64,000 nt of DNA from Pachyseris speciosa (GCA_016490735.1 JAEMWC010000455.1:15001-79000), one strand, 5' to 3'; positions 33,648 to 45,850 are shown, numbered from the stretch's first letter. The notes: generated by a model from the sequence alone, not told the origin. Translations and numbers: made by a program.

Positions 33648-35634
33648 CTAAACGCTACAAGGTCTTCTATTTGTATGCAAAGGCCTGACGCCAGGATCCG
33701 TTTCAGTTGCAATCTGTAAGTTGCCATTAGCGAGATTTTTCCTTCCGCAGCTCTTGGAATGTTCACAACAGGAGAAACTAGAACATTTTTGCCTTTCATC
33801 TCCGTCAAAAACTCTGAAAAGGGCATTTATCACACTGGCTGTCAGGCATAATCCAAATATCGCTGGAAAAGTACCAGCAATGTGGAATATTGCCGCGGCA
33901 ATACTGTCTTCTCTAGGAACGACGCTTTCAAAGGGAATATAATCTCCGAAACCAACTGTTGTAAAAGATATAAACCACGCATAAAATGCGTCAGAAAATG
34001 ACCAGTTTTCCAAAATTACCTGTACAACCGAAGCTAGAGAAATATAGACCACCATTAAAACAAAAGTTACAACGGCGCATTTTATCTCCACGTGATTCGC
34101 AGCCTGTGTTTTAAACACTTTCCTCTCAAAGTGGATTATCGCACCCGTCAAGAGGCTTGAGATAAGTTCGCCAGCGGTTTTCAGAGTCAGCAGACATATT
34201 GGGATTCCAAACAAGCAGAAGACGACGCAGAAAAGTTTCCCGGCTGTAGTGACAGGAGTTATGTGCCCGTAACCTATGTGGAAAGAACAATGGAATTTTT
34301 AAATAACGGCTTGACAGGGACCTATCTCCATCCCATTGACCAAGTCCCAAAGATAAAGTCTTTCAATTCCATATGTTTTTGTCGTCTCAGGTAATTGAAA
34401 TTTGGCTTCTGGAACTAAACCCTTGAATATAAATTGGCTTGATCAGTTTCGTAGGACCAGTCGTGGTGACTCAATGACTGCACTTGTTCTCGTCCTTGTA
34501 TAAAACTTGCCAGATGTGCTGACGTCTGATTCAAAATAGGATTGTCCCCACGACAAGTCCTCTCGTGTAACTGACATCCACTCACTGCGGCTTAACTGTC
34601 ACCGGGATCAGCCCATTCTCTTGTTCAGTGAGTGAGACTTGTCTCCAGGACCACCCTGACAAAAAAACCCTCTAGGGACAGGTTTTACAAAAGCGCGCGC
34701 TTAAAAACGCATCCTTTTTTCTTACAGATTCACGCTGATAATAAGTTCTATATATTTTTTATCCGTTAATCTTGCAGCTTTATCCTCATCACAATGTCGA
34801 TTACAATAGTAACAAATTTAACTTTGCATTGGAGGTGGAGGAAACAGAAAAGAAAGACTTTCATTTAAAAGGGTGCTAGGATGCTTGGGTACAATTGTAG
34901 TGACTACATTGCCCTGGAGCTGGTCCTCCTTCGTCCTCGCGCTTATCATGGTGAGGGACGAGTCCTATTGGCGCGCGCGAGGGAACAGTCAGAGAGAGGC
35001 GTTATCTTCTTTTCGCCTCACTAGTCTCCTTGACCCTCACTCGTGCCACTGCACACATAACATTGAACCAGCACCTACCACGCTGGCTTTACTGCGAAAC
35101 TCAGAAAACTGAGATTGGTAACAATTATTTCTGGAATGTTTATTGTTCTGCCGGCAACCAATCAGAAACTTGATCAAACCGCAAGATCAGAAGAAACCAC
35201 CAACCACAAAATGATCAACGTTACAGGTTGCGGTTTTTGTATCTGATTAGTTTTCTTTTGCAACACAATAGACACTCCAGAAATATTTCTAGTGTATGTT
35301 CTCGGTTTTCTGAGTTAGGAAACTGTAACATACAACACTGACCGATGGTAGTCATGGCCGAGTAGATGAAATCCACAGCTCTGAAGTAAGTCCAGTCCAG
35401 TGATACTCCAACACGGATGGCTTGGTAGGCAGCAATTGCAAAAGTCTCAAATTCCTCATCTGACATGTTGCTGTGTTTGGTGAAGTTCTTTTTCAATTGC
35501 TGTAGCATTCTCTTAGAGGTCGCCTTATAGCTTTCCTCTCGCTTTTCAATCAGGATGAAAATTCCAGCGCCGGCGAGACCGTAAATTATTAAGAGAACCA
35601 CCCGCATTAGAAAGGTCTTTCCTTGTGAATGCAT
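33648..35634 (-). CDS. Two-pore-domain (K2P) potassium channel, two exons, 305 aa
   Basis: Exons, minus: 35634-35343 and 34273-33648, joined in phase 1 (GT donor, AG acceptor). The product has the K2P layout: TM1 (residues ~9-29), a long first extracellular loop with NFT and NMS sites, pore loop 1 with the filter TIGYGH completed across the splice junction (residues ~96-101), TM2, TM3, pore loop 2 with TVGFGD, TM4 and a ~50-residue cytosolic tail containing a Cys-rich patch (SSFSCCEHSKSC). Both filters are intact, so a background (leak) K+ channel at the plasma membrane is expected. ATG 35634 leaves a very short N-terminus, normal for the family. The subfamily (TASK, TREK, TWIK and so on) cannot be fixed by eye. 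Confidence 0.92.
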
Positions 35635-38600
35635 CGGTCAGGTCCTTCCGTGTTCAGTTTCACTTCGCGATGTACAATCTTAGAACTGTTTTCAAAACTG
35701 GACCTCAAAGAAGAGAAATGCACCTTGGTTATTGATGTGGTTACAGATCCACGTATTGTAGGATATTATTGGGAGTATCCAACGCCGTTAGTTCGGTGGG
35801 ATATCCGTTCGTAATGCCTTAACTGTCTCAGAAATTTGGATTGAATTGTAGTTGAAAACTAGATTTTTGATTGGAGAAATGTCACCAGAAATGTTTTTAA
35901 CAACAGAGAACTTGTTCGGTTTCGTTTTTGGACGCAAATGCGTCGATACTGAAGGAGAAATAAATTCGAAAATATGATGCAAGTTCGGAAATTCGAGGAA
36001 TACGATTTAGTGCCTTGAGACTTTTTGAGAATCTCAAGAATCCGAACGAACAGAGCAGCTTACGAAAGTTTACTCAAGTATGTCCTCAAAAGGCATCGCA
36101 TGATGGCACCGCCATCATCGATTGTGAAAGCCTGGTTATCGACTAGTCTCGAGTAAGTCTTGACCATCTTTTCGTACCATTCTCTCAAGCAGCTTTAAAT
36201 TGGACCCTTGTTACTATTTTGAGTATAAATTTTGCTGCAAGCTGCTTTGCTCTTCAGTATAATATCTTCTTGTTTTCAGTGATTTCAGTGGTTCATCGGA
36301 AACCTCCCTAGAGATATTAAAGAAAACGAAAGTAAAATGATGTTTGCTTACACGCGTGAAATTTGACGCAAAATATTTATACTGCAAGCAAAACACTCGT
36401 CATGCAATTGGGAAAGCCTGGGTTACACTAGCGACCCAAGCATGAGGTTGAGTCACTGATTTAACCATGGATTTTTATGGACTACACCAAGTTGGCCTGC
36501 GCCTTGGTCTTTTTTCTGTGCGCACGCTTAATTAAACCAGCAATGCTTTCACCACTGGAATTTGCTAAGTGCTGCTTAGTTCTTGACTCCCCGATTTCCT
36601 TCCACAACTTACATAATGACAAAAGGATTTCCGTGTCATAATGGAAGAATTAAAACATGAAGATATGCCTCTGTTTTGTTAATTTGACTGATAACACGCA
36701 GATCGCACCTTTTGGTAGTCTCGAGTAAGTTTTGACGATATTTTCGCACCACTCTCCCAAGCAGCTTTAAATTGGACCCTTGTTTCTATTTTGAGTATAA
36801 CTTTTGCTGTAAGCTGCCTTGCTTTTCAGTATAATATCTTTTTGTTTTCAGTGATTTCAGTGGTTCATTGAAAACCTCCCGTAGGCGATAACAATTGATG
36901 GTAGAAAATGATGTTTGCTTACATGCGTGAAATTTGACGCATAAACTAAATATTTAAGTTGTAGTACCAGTAGTGCTGGCGATGTCACGTTTGAACGAAA
37001 GATTGCGGTACTAATAAAGTAGTAGAAAATATTTAACAAATCAATCTCTTTTTAGCTATATACTATACTCTAGTATTCGCTAGTATGGCACTTACGTTTC
37101 ATTACATTTTTATACAAAGAATCGGTCAGAATTTAAATCATCTTGTAAGTCATCTTGTTTATCTTATAATTCAAAGTTTTCGTTTAATTGGAGGCAGTTG
37201 TTTTTCTTTTTCGCCTGGGTTACTCCAAAACTTACAGTTTACTGCACGATTTGATAGCGAAAATGATGCTGCGACAAGGTGCATTTCTGAACAATTCTAA
37301 ACGATGCAGAACAACTGAAAAGTACCCTTCACAAAGCATCCCAAGAAACTATAAAGTTTGAAGCTTTGCTATTCTACAGAAGACAAACATTATTATTGCA
37401 AATGATGACTGTTCGCTTACCTCCAACGCGTTTACCAAGGGCTAAGTGACGCATCATTCCGAGCTCACTAGAGCTTTATCACTCGATAATTGCCATCAAG
37501 GTGTTTTCACTTTCCAGTTTCATTTCGAAAATCCGATGAATCACTCTTGGTGTAGCTATACGTTCCGCAAAAATAAATACTATATATGCAAATTAAACGG
37601 CTTGGTTAAATGGGAAGTTCTTAATAATTCAGAAACACTTCTTTCCATTAAAACGTCCAGAAGTACTCAGCCTAGTTCTCAGGGAATAGGATGAGGAGAG
37701 ACATAGGACGGAAGTTGGCAAAAAATTGGCAAGCATTGGAAGACAGGAAGATTGTAAGACGTACGAAGAACAGTTGACATTCCTGTGAGCCCTTGCATTT
37801 TTTACGCCAGATCATGCCACTCTGCAATTCCACAATAAACCGCAGTGAAACGTAAAAAAATAACAAAAATCCATTAAAGATTAGGCTTTTGCTGTGAGAG
37901 TTAAAAGCTGGTAAGTTTGATGTGAGTCTATAAGTTTACTAAATTATTTTACTATTGTTACGATTTTACGAAGATACTCATTTGACACTGTGTCTTCTCT
38001 GTGAGTTAATCGATAAATTAATTTTATATTTGGCGCATAAACCTATCCTACTAGGGCCCTCAAGTAAACTGATGATATTTTTTCCTACCGAAAGGTCTCT
38101 CTATTGGACACTTGTGTTTTCATACGTAAAGTAAGTTCATGCTACATTACAATTTCCAATTGAAAACACGGAGGAAGTCTAAAAGTCACTATCCAGAACA
38201 ACATCAAATTAAAGAAACATTGAAAAAATATATTGAAAAATAATAATAATAGAAAAATGACAGACGACTTTTTGGTGTCGTATTTTTCAATAACTTACAC
38301 AACGCTGTTCAAACATATACATATATATTTCTAATAATGGACGGCACAAAAGACATCCGAGATTGAATAACATCGACTTATAAAATTCTGACCTTGGTTG
38401 TTTCAGTAGCCCATGGTTGTTTTCCTTGTTCGTGATCGACTCCCCGCCGTACGTAAAAAATAATGTCGGGTAAAATGTTACAGAGATTTAAAATAATACC
38501 AGTTAGGCTCCACTGAGGCCCCACGAAAAAGGTTAAATAACTAGAAAAAATTAATTAGAGTGAGCAAACACAAATAAAATATTGTTTTCTTTAGTATGGC

Positions 38601-38785
38601 TTATTAATACGTGCATTGTTCCGAAACTATAAGTTAAAGTCTCGGCTGTATTAAAATAAACTTCATTCAGTTATAATAGCTGTAAGGGAAAGTTGGTTTT
38701 TCTTACGATAAAGGAGTATGCACACAGCTTTTTTTTACAACGTTGGATGAACTTTTTCAGTGAGCCGTTTCAATTTTGAACAGAA
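35635..38785. other. Intergenic region
   Basis: It contains the duplicated segment at 36144-36943 and otherwise AT-rich sequence with short spurious frames. Promoters of the K2P gene (near 35650) and of the plus-strand GPCR (near 38700) should lie at its two ends. I see no convincing core elements. Confidence 0.5.
36144..36943. repeat. Two diverged direct copies of a ~230 bp segment
   Basis: 36144-36375 and 36715-36943 share TAGTCTCGAGTAAGT, AGCAGCTTTAAATTGGACCC, TTTTCAGTGATTTCAGTGGT, GATGTTTGCTTACA and GTGAAATTTGACGC, with scattered differences and a diverged stretch after CCTCCC. The ~340 bp between them is unrelated. Confidence 0.7.
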
Positions 38786-39739
38786 ATGAACACGACACAA
38801 GAACGTATATCTCGGCTGACACTATTGCTCACGGCTAGAGAGCGCTGGTTGGTTGCTATCGAGTCAGCAACCTATTATGCAGTCGTGTTAACCGCCTTTC
38901 TGGGAAATATCATGTTGGGTTTAGCATTTTATAAAACAAAAAGCCTTCAATCTCCTCAGAATTACTACTTGGTATCGCTTGCAGCGACGGATATACTCAA
39001 CGCAGTTAACATCAGCGCATCATTTGTGGTGCTCCTCACAGGGAAATGGCCGTTTGGAGAGTTCATTTGTCAGCTTCAAGGAAGCATGATTATGATATGT
39101 AGCGGAGTTTCACTCGCAACACTGGGAATGATCGCCATTAATCGTTATATAAAGATCTGCCGGTCTTCAAGCCTTTACCATAAAATATTTAGCAAAAGAA
39201 ACGTCTTGATAAGCATTATCATTTCTTGGATATCGGTTGTTGTCTTACTTTGTGGCGCATTTTTAGCCCGCAAAACTTTGTATTATTTTCACCCTGGAAA
39301 GTGTTGGTGCTTTTTTCAACTTGATCTCAAAGAAAACACTGGACTTTATTTCATGTTTTTGTACTCATTGATGGTTGGCTTGACCTTTTCTGTAATTGTG
39401 TTCAGTTATTATAAAGTATTTAGGAAGGTTCGCGCGCATTTTGTCCAGGTTGGCAACTCTTCCCTTCACAACGACAATTCGGCAGCCTTCGCTGAAGAAG
39501 TTAAAATAACAGCAATGCTATTTACTACCATCCTCGCATTTTTGATTTGTTGGACCCCTTCTGTGATCGTCGACTTTTATGAAGTCATTGTTGGTTATCA
39601 TACGCTCCCGCGAGAAGTCTATATGTTAAACATGTTTACTTTCGTTGGCAGTAGTGCTGTAAATCCAGTGATTTATGGTGTAATGAAAAGAGAATTTAGA
39701 GCTGCTTACAAAAAAGTACTAGGCTGTAAAGATGATTAG
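38786..39739 (+). CDS. Rhodopsin-class (class A) GPCR, melatonin-receptor-like, intact, 317 aa
   Basis: A single-exon seven-transmembrane receptor. Landmarks: TM1 GN at 40-41, TM2 SLAATD near 64-69, ECL1 Cys95 pairing with an ECL2 Cys (173 or 175), NRY at 119-121 in place of DRY, TM4 Trp near 148, CWTP at 255-258 and NPVIY at 293-297, followed by a short tail. NRY plus an ICxSS-Y motif resembles melatonin receptors, but ligand binding cannot be inferred in a cnidarian lineage. The ATG at 38786 gives an N-terminus that starts like its paralogs (MNTTQ/MNASQ) with an N-glycosylation site. It is a close paralog of the minus-strand copies at 42408-43324 and 46656-47609, and is on the opposite strand. 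Confidence 0.9.
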   Translation: MNTTQERISRLTLLLTARERWLVAIESATYYAVVLTAFLGNIMLGLAFYKTKSLQSPQNYYLVSLAATDILNAVNISASFVVLLTGKWPFGEFICQLQGSMIMICSGVSLATLGMIAINRYIKICRSSSLYHKIFSKRNVLISIIISWISVVVLLCGAFLARKTLYYFHPGKCWCFFQLDLKENTGLYFMFLYSLMVGLTFSVIVFSYYKVFRKVRAHFVQVGNSSLHNDNSAAFAEEVKITAMLFTTILAFLICWTPSVIVDFYEVIVGYHTLPREVYMLNMFTFVGSSAVNPVIYGVMKREFRAAYKKVLGCKDD

Positions 39740-39740
39740 T

Positions 39741-40010
39741 ATATACCACACAAGTGAATAGTAGTTTACGCGCGCTCTGATTGGTTAACTCGGTGGTGAT
39801 TAGCAAAGTATACTATTCACCTCCGAGCAGCCGGCGCGCGAGATTTTAAAATTTCCGATCGCTTGTCGGTATATTGTCACACATAAAATAACGTTTTGGT
39901 CGGCTAGTTTTTCAGCTTGTGTGGTATATACTAAGACAACTATTCACCTCAGAGTCGGTGAAAGTGGTGGATATTTACCTCCACTTCGGTAAATAATTGT
40001 TAATTAACCA
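39741..40010 (+). mobile_element. MITE-like repeat immediately after the GPCR stop
   Basis: It starts ACCACACAAGTGAATAG, continues GCGCGCTCTGATTGGTTAACTC and GGTGATTAGCAAA, and ends near CTTCGGTAAATAATTGTTAA. A shorter copy of the same family is at 42157-42262. It begins within a few bases of the stop codon and could form the receptor's 3' UTR. Confidence 0.6.
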
Positions 40011-40319
40011 GTTATTGATTCACAATTTTTGAACCGGCCGGTTGATGGTGGAACAAAATTTCAGTTGTAAGGACTGTTTTAAGCATGCTGATTTGACGGT
40101 TTTACTCACGTTATCAGCTATGTTTAGTCGACCAGCCCTGGGAGTTTCATTATTACTTTTGAAGAAAAAGAAAATTAACAACAAAGTTACATCTGTCCAG
40201 AAGTTTTTGATTTCAATAGCACACCTAACGAAACCATCTTTACCGACGCGTAAGATATTATCTTTGCGTTATTAAATTTGTATAAACTTGTAAAAGAGAG
40301 ATAAAATTCTTTAACCGCT

Positions 40320-40430
40320 GAAGTTGAAGTTGAAGTTGATTTTTATTGAAATGCTATTAATTAAATACAGAATTACCTGACCCGCAGGTAGTATAGCTTA
40401 TCTCGGTGGGCCAGGAAATAAGGAAAGAAA
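40320..40430. mobile_element. LINE 3' tail fragment
   Basis: GAAGTT repeats are followed by CTGACCCGCAGGTAGTATAG and TCGGTGGGCC, matching the family seen at 46-140. Confidence 0.4.
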
Positions 40431-40546
40431 AAGACTGCTAAAAAGAATATGTCTTTTCGCCATGCATGTGTCAACTGTAATAAAATCACTGACAGAGGCT
40501 GTCGTTAATTGCTTTTGTTATTTGACAATTATTCTTCGAGGGCGCA

Positions 40547-40616
40547 CTGGATATGAAGTGATAAATAACCAACGAGGCACGTAGCGCCGAGTTGGTTATA
40601 ACCATTTCATATCCAG
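40547..40616. repeat. 70 bp palindromic hairpin
   Basis: CTGGATATGAAGTG-TAAATAACCAACGAGGC faces its imperfect complement ending CATTTCATATCCAG, with a short central loop. It shares the GAGGC...GCCGAGTTGG core idea with 1924-1993. Confidence 0.7.
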
Positions 40617-40639
40617 CTAGCCCGATGGACTAGAACATT

Positions 40640-40930
40640 TAAATGAAGAATGATCCTAACAGTTATGAAGGAAATTTATGCAATTGCGAAAAGAAGCCTG
40701 AAAAGAAGCCTGAATTCAGGACTTCGACGGGGTTTGAACCTGTGACCTCGCGATACCGGTGCGATGCTCTAACCAACTGAGTTATGAAGCCACTGACGTT
40801 GGGACTCAGGTCAATTATGGGTTCATAAGTTCCCGTGAAAAAAATGAGTGGGAATGAGATATGAAATAAATCATATATGAACTGCGGAAATGAAATCAAA
40901 TGAAGAATGATCCTCGCAGTTGTGAGTTTT
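40640..40930 (-). mobile_element. SINE copy with full tRNA-like head
   Basis: On the minus strand, 40791-40718 folds as a tRNA-like head (GGCTTCATAACTCAGTTGG A-box; GGTTCAAACCC B-box; GGT triplet in the anticodon loop). It is followed by TCCTGAATTCAGGCTTC and body sequence. On the other side is the CCGCAGTTCATATATGATTT segment shared with 24631-24794. It belongs to the same family as 455-600. Confidence 0.65.
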
Positions 40931-41079
40931 TTCAGGTTTCTTTTCGCAGACCATAATTGTACCTGAAAGAATTTCTGCAAACAAACGTAACACGTATCAC
41001 GCACTAACGGATACCCGTTCGCACGGTGAAACGCATGACTAATGAACGGATGACAAACGGATAACCAAATCGTTTGAAA

Positions 41080-41270
41080 CGGTTGATGAACTCGACTGAA
41101 GAAAAACAATGAACGGCTAAAGGAAATTTTTTAACGGCTCAAGGTGAACAACTGAACGCCTCCAAAAAAATTCTGAACGGCTGTGTGAAAGGCAGAGCGG
41201 CTGCTGAAAAATTTCGAACGGCTAGAGTACGAACGGCAAAGCATAAGCTGTGAATGGCTAAAGGTAATAT
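41080..41270. repeat. Degenerate minisatellite of GAACGGCT motifs
   Basis: GAACGGCT or close variants (TTAACGGCT, GAATGGCT, CAGAGCGGCT) recur about eight times at irregular 18-30 base spacing. Further scattered copies occur to ~42100. It is non-coding. Confidence 0.6.
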
Positions 41271-42156
41271 AACCAGTCGATACGTTAACTTGATACATAA
41301 AGATAATATTAACGAACAGAAAATGATTGGAATCCCGAAGCAAGCAAGCATGATCTGTCATGATTTGTCAGCCGAAGCTTGGTCGAAATTATTATGCTCG
41401 AAGTGCAACAGGTTATAACGAAGATGAAATAAGTGAGCTATATTTTTCAGAGGCTGTCGAGGATCCAAAATGTTGTGACCTTGAAAGTGGTCTGCAGCCC
41501 ATTCACACAGGAGATGATTATCCATCACTGTTCGCGCTATCTCACCACGATAATTTGTCACCTTAGCATTCGGATGCGTCAAAAGGTAGTGTTAGCGAAT
41601 GAAAGCAAAAACAATTACACAGAAACCATGAAGAGTCTATGAGCATATGAATATAATGGCTGTCTTGATCTTTCTCACATGCCGTCTCAACGCTTGGGAA
41701 CAAGCTATTCTGATCAGATAAAACGGTTGCGTTTCGCATCACTCAGCGCCAGTTGTGCACGCCTTTCAATACTTAACCAAAGGTGATTGAAAGATTTCTG
41801 AATATCAGAGAAATAAACTATCTAGTTCGAACGGATGAAAGCTTTTTGAAAGCGATGACTTTGCCCGAACGCGTTTGACCGGCAGAAAATTTGTTTGGAC
41901 AGCATAAAATTGTCAGCTAGACAGTTCGGATATTATAGTGGGTATTATTGGGTGTCCTGTGCTAAGGTCTTAAAATTATCAGTGCGACAGTTCAAAAGGT
42001 CGAAATATTTTTCTCTAGTAGATAACTCTAACCATTCAAACGGGTGAGACTCTAAACAGATGACCCCATCCATTCGAACGGCTGAAAGGGTTTTCACGTT
42101 ACGCAGCCGTTGCCAGGCGACTCCTTCGTTCTGGTACTTCCTTAATGCGACAAATT

Positions 42157-42262
42157 TAGTAAATACCACATAAGTGAATAGTGCTTTTCGCGCGCTCTGA
42201 TTGGTTAACTCGGAGGTGATTAGCAAGTCCTATTCACCTCTACTTCGGTGAATAATTGTTAA
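42157..42262 (+). mobile_element. Short MITE copy of the 39741 family
   Basis: It shares AAGTGAATAGTGCTTTTCG, GCGCGCTCTGATTGGTTAAC, GGTGATTAGCAA and CTTCGGTGAATAATTGTTAA with 39741-40010 but lacks the middle. It lies ~150 bases beyond the 3' end of the GPCR pseudogene, in the opposite orientation to that gene. Confidence 0.65.
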
Positions 42263-42407
42263 CTATTCTTACTGCAAGTAACGCCTGGGTATCTTAATTT
42301 TTATTAATGGCTTATTTTGTTCTTTAACGTTAGAGTAGTGAAATATTTTTATAAATGGTGATTTTTTTCTAACCATCTAACAACGTTCAAATATTACTAA
42401 GATATAA

Positions 42408-43324
42408 CTAGTCATCTTTACAGCCTAATACATTTTTATAAGCTGCTCTAAATTCTCTTTTGAAAGTAAAAGTGTTTAACATATAAAATTCTCGCGGAAG
42501 CGTCTGATAACCAATAATGACTTCATAAAAGTCGATTACCACGCAAGGGGTCCAGCAAATCATAAATGCGAGGATGGTAGTGAATAACATCGCTGTTACT
42601 TTGACTTCTTCAGCGAAGGCTATCGAATTGTCGTTGTGAAGGGAAGAGTTCCAAACCTGAACAAAATGTGCGCGAATCTTTCGAAGAACTTTATAATAAC
42701 TGAAAACAATTGCAGAGAAGCTGCAACAAACGGTCAACGCATACAAAAACGTGATATAAAATCCAATGTTTTCTTTCATATCAAGTTGGTGAATGAACCA
42801 ACACTTCCCAGGGTGAAAAATGTACAAAGTTTTGTGAACGAAAAATGGGCCACAAAGAAATACAACACTTGATATCCAGGAATACGCGATGCTTATCAAA
42901 ACGTTTCTTTTGCTAAATATTTTACGGTAAAGGCTTGAAGACCGGCAAATCATTACATATCGATTAATGGCAATCATTCCCAATGTTAAGAGCGAAACAC
43001 CACCACATATCATAATCAAGCTTCCTTGAAGTTGACAAATGAAATCTCCAAACGGCCGTCTTCCTGTGATAAGCACCGCAAGTGAAATGGAGTGCTACAG
43101 TTAATTGCGTTGAGTATATCCGTCACCGCAAGCGATACCAAGTAGTAATTTTGAAGATTTCTGAGCGTTCTGTTTTTGTAGACTGCCAAAATCAACAAGG
43201 TATTTCCCAGCAGAGCGATTAATACGACAGCGAGGAAGACTGCGGACTCGACAGCCACCAACCAGCGTTCCCTTTGCTGGAGCGATAGTGTAAGGCGTGC
43301 GATGGGTTCTCGTGAGGCGTTCAT
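42408..43324 (-). pseudogene. Class A GPCR pseudogene, paralog of the 46656 receptor
   Basis: It starts at ATG 43324 (MNASREPIARL) and is closely similar to the intact paralog at 46656-47609. There are two lesions. Near 43089-43098 the sequence is 5 bases longer than in the paralog, shifting the frame in TM2. Near 42462 a 42-base in-frame deletion removes 14 residues of TM7, including NPxxY. NRY and CWTP are still readable in the downstream frame, and the tail is unchanged. The loss of NPxxY means that even repair of the first lesion would not give a normal receptor. Confidence 0.88.
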
Positions 43325-43339
43325 GATGCAGACCAATTG

Positions 43340-44690
43340 ATCGCTGACAAGTGGTTTGCATCATTCAAATCTTATCGCTTGCAGACTGAACAAGAGTGGG
43401 ATCCTTGCTTTTCTTTCTTCAATGCAAGGGGAAGTTTTTCTTCCCCAGCAGGTGCTAGATTAAATCCGGGGGGTACTCCCTTATTTGGGCTAGATAGGTA
43501 TGTGCGGCCTCAAAGGGTATGGTTTTTAAGCCGTTTTGGTCTGAAATAGGCTATCAATTTTGACCATTTTGGTCTGAAATAGGGTATGGTTTGAGCACCC
43601 CAGTCTCGAATTTGATATTTTTTTCCGACCATCAACAAAAGCCCTTCCTTTTCCATGTCTTTTAATTGTGTTTACGCCAACCGTGTACGTGAAATAGGTC
43701 TGAAATAGGGTATGGAAATTTTGGTCAGGTCTGAAATAGGGTAGGGAAAGTCGCAGATTTTGGTCTGAAATAGGGTAAGAGTTTTAGGAAGCTTGCCGCA
43801 CATCCCAACCCAATATTTCTGGGAGTACCTCCCCTTCCCCGGGGATTAAATTAACTGATAACTGATTACAATAAATCAAATTCACCGTTTATTTTTGAGG
43901 AAACTCAAACTAGACAATTACGGAAGATCGAAAGAGGTGGACAAATCATTTTAGCAAATGACAAAGTTCAAGCCATTTGAAATAAGTCCTCCATACACCT
44001 AACATCCCGTGCGGTCACAGGATGTTGAAATGCGTTTGGTCAATTATGTCAGTCATTTTTCTTTCATGACATAATTATGTCAACAATTGCCGTCGGCTAT
44101 GTCAGTGAGGTGGAGAGGTGTTTTCACAACTGACGAGTCTTGGTTAACCTATTTTTTTCTGTTTACAAAAGTAATGAGCGCACGCTTAGTGCTATTTTTT
44201 TTTTTCCAAGCGAACGTGTTTTCACGTAGAAATCCTATTGGATGTTTGAAGCACCCGCCATTTTGATTTCTTCATCTTTACCGTGAAGGCTCGTAATATG
44301 ACTGGTGGATTTCTTTGGACTGCTTTGTGAGGCTACTGTATGCTAAAAAGAAGAGGGATTTGCTCCCAAGTGCTGTACCGACTGACAATTCAGCCACAAT
44401 TCAGCGCAGCAGTCTGAGCACCCTTGAGAGCGTAAACGGACTATGGAAAGTGAAGTAACGTAACAGCAAGTCGGCAAATCTTATGAAAAGTCACGTAAGA
44501 GCCAGCTAGCAGAGCTCTTCAAAAACTCGAGGTTGATAGGATAAAAGAAAGAAAATTTAATAAAGCATTTAGAAAAAGGTTTGTAGTTAACTAGTATTCT
44601 TCTAATAGACTCGCTTTTATTCCTCCCGCAATATATCCCATCCGTAACAGCACCTGCCAACGCTAGCATTTGAACCGGCACCCATGCCAA
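43340..44690. repeat. Duplicated GPCR 5' flank, copy b
   Basis: This sequence upstream of the pseudogene shares with 44709-45232 and 47630-48690 the landmarks ACAAGAGTGGG, CAAGGGGAAG/CAAGGGGACG, TATGTCAACAATTGC, a poly-T then AAGCGAACGTGTTTTCACG-type segment, CAATTCAG and GGAAAGTGAAGTA. It is interrupted by the MITE at 43466-43843. Confidence 0.7.
43466..43843. mobile_element. 378 bp hAT-type MITE with internal GGTCTGAAATAGGGTA repeats
   Basis: It is flanked by an 8 bp duplication, GATTAAAT (43458-43465 and 43844-43851). The ends are CCGGGGGGTACTCCC and GGGAGTACCTCCCCTTCCCC, imperfect inverted repeats that continue inward (TTATTTGGG; CCCAATATTTCTG). The interior has six GGTCTGAAATAGG-type direct repeats. 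An 8 bp duplication suggests the hAT superfamily. It lies inside the duplicated GPCR flank. Confidence 0.75.
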
Positions 44691-44708
44691 AGAAGGTGAT
44701 CAAATCTT

Positions 44709-45232
44709 ATGATTTGTTGTTCACAACAAGAGTGGGCTCCTTGCATTTATATCGTCAATGCAAGGGGAAGCTTTCCCTCCTTAGCAGGTGGCAGCAAAAA
44801 AATTCACGAGATGTTTAAATGCGTTATGCCAGTCATATTTTATTACCATGAGATAATTACCGGTATGTCAACAATTGCGGTCGGATTTGTCAGTGAGTAG
44901 AGAGTTGTTTTCACAGCACGACTCTCGGTTAACCTTTTTTTCTATTTACAAAGTTAATGAGCGCACGCTTAGTGTTATTCTTTTTTTTTTTTTTCCAAAC
45001 GAGCGTGTTTTCACGTAGAAAATCTCGGTTCGAGGTTCGAAGATCCCACCATGTTGATTGCGTCAACTTTACCGTGACGAGTCACCGGTGGATTTGTTTC
45101 GACTGCTTTGAGAGCCCATAAATGCAAGTGCTGCATGTACCGACAATTCAGCCACAATCCAACGCAGCAGCCTGAGCAGCTTGAGTAAAAAAACGTACTA
45201 TGGAAAGTGAAGTAGCGCAACACATAGTCGGC
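44709..45232. repeat. Duplicated GPCR 5' flank without a receptor body, copy x
   Basis: The segment aligns with the upstream regions of both minus-strand receptors, from TTGTTCACAACAAGAGTGGG through GGTATGTCAACAATTGCGG and TTTCCAAACGAGCGTGTT to GGAAAGTGAAGTAGCGCAAC. Where a receptor start would be expected (below 44709) there is only the end of copy b. It appears to be the remnant of a third receptor unit whose coding part was lost. Confidence 0.65.
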
Positions 45233-45529
45233 TCAAGTACTTGAACTTGGGCATTAGCTACGCCATGCTGATGAGGCCTAAACCTCTGTCCATGGCTGCT
45301 AATGCTCAGGCTCAAAGTTTATTTGGTAGGTCTAAGGGGTAATGCCCGCTACCATGTGGCCTTATAGCCAAATGAGTGGCTTTCAGCTTACCAAGACACA
45401 TATAAAAATTGTGAGGTATAATTTTACAACAGTTTGCGGTTTCGTAGATCAAAACTCATGAGGAGATAAAGTGAACAAACTGCTACATAGTTTCCTTTAG
45501 GCCTCCTCTTTTTTGTTTTCATTATAATA

Positions 45530-45850
45530 ATAATGTTATTTGTGGTATGGCAAATTAAAGAAATAAGTAAACTGCATATTAATAACATTATCATGACATT
45601 TCATTAATTCAACAATTAAATCAATAAATAGTAACTGGGCAATATTCCGGATTCTATTAACTATTTTATCATAAAAGGCATTTCTAGTTGATGAATACTT
45701 GGGACAACGAAACACAAGATGAATTTCATCTTCGATATCACTCATATCACAAAGGCTGCAAAGACTTTTAGCTTAAGCATCTAGGGAGTTATCATATCCA
45801 GTCTACCGGTTATAATTTTAAGTTTATGATTGCTTATTCTCAATCTCACT
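45530..45850 (-). mobile_element. Non-LTR retrotransposon C-terminal fragment
   Basis: A minus-strand frame reads MSDIEDEIHLVFRCPKYSST followed by RNAFYDKIVNRI, the Cys/His-containing tail common after LINE reverse transcriptases (EDE-H-LF-CP-Y). Upstream remnants are broken by stops. Confidence 0.55.
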
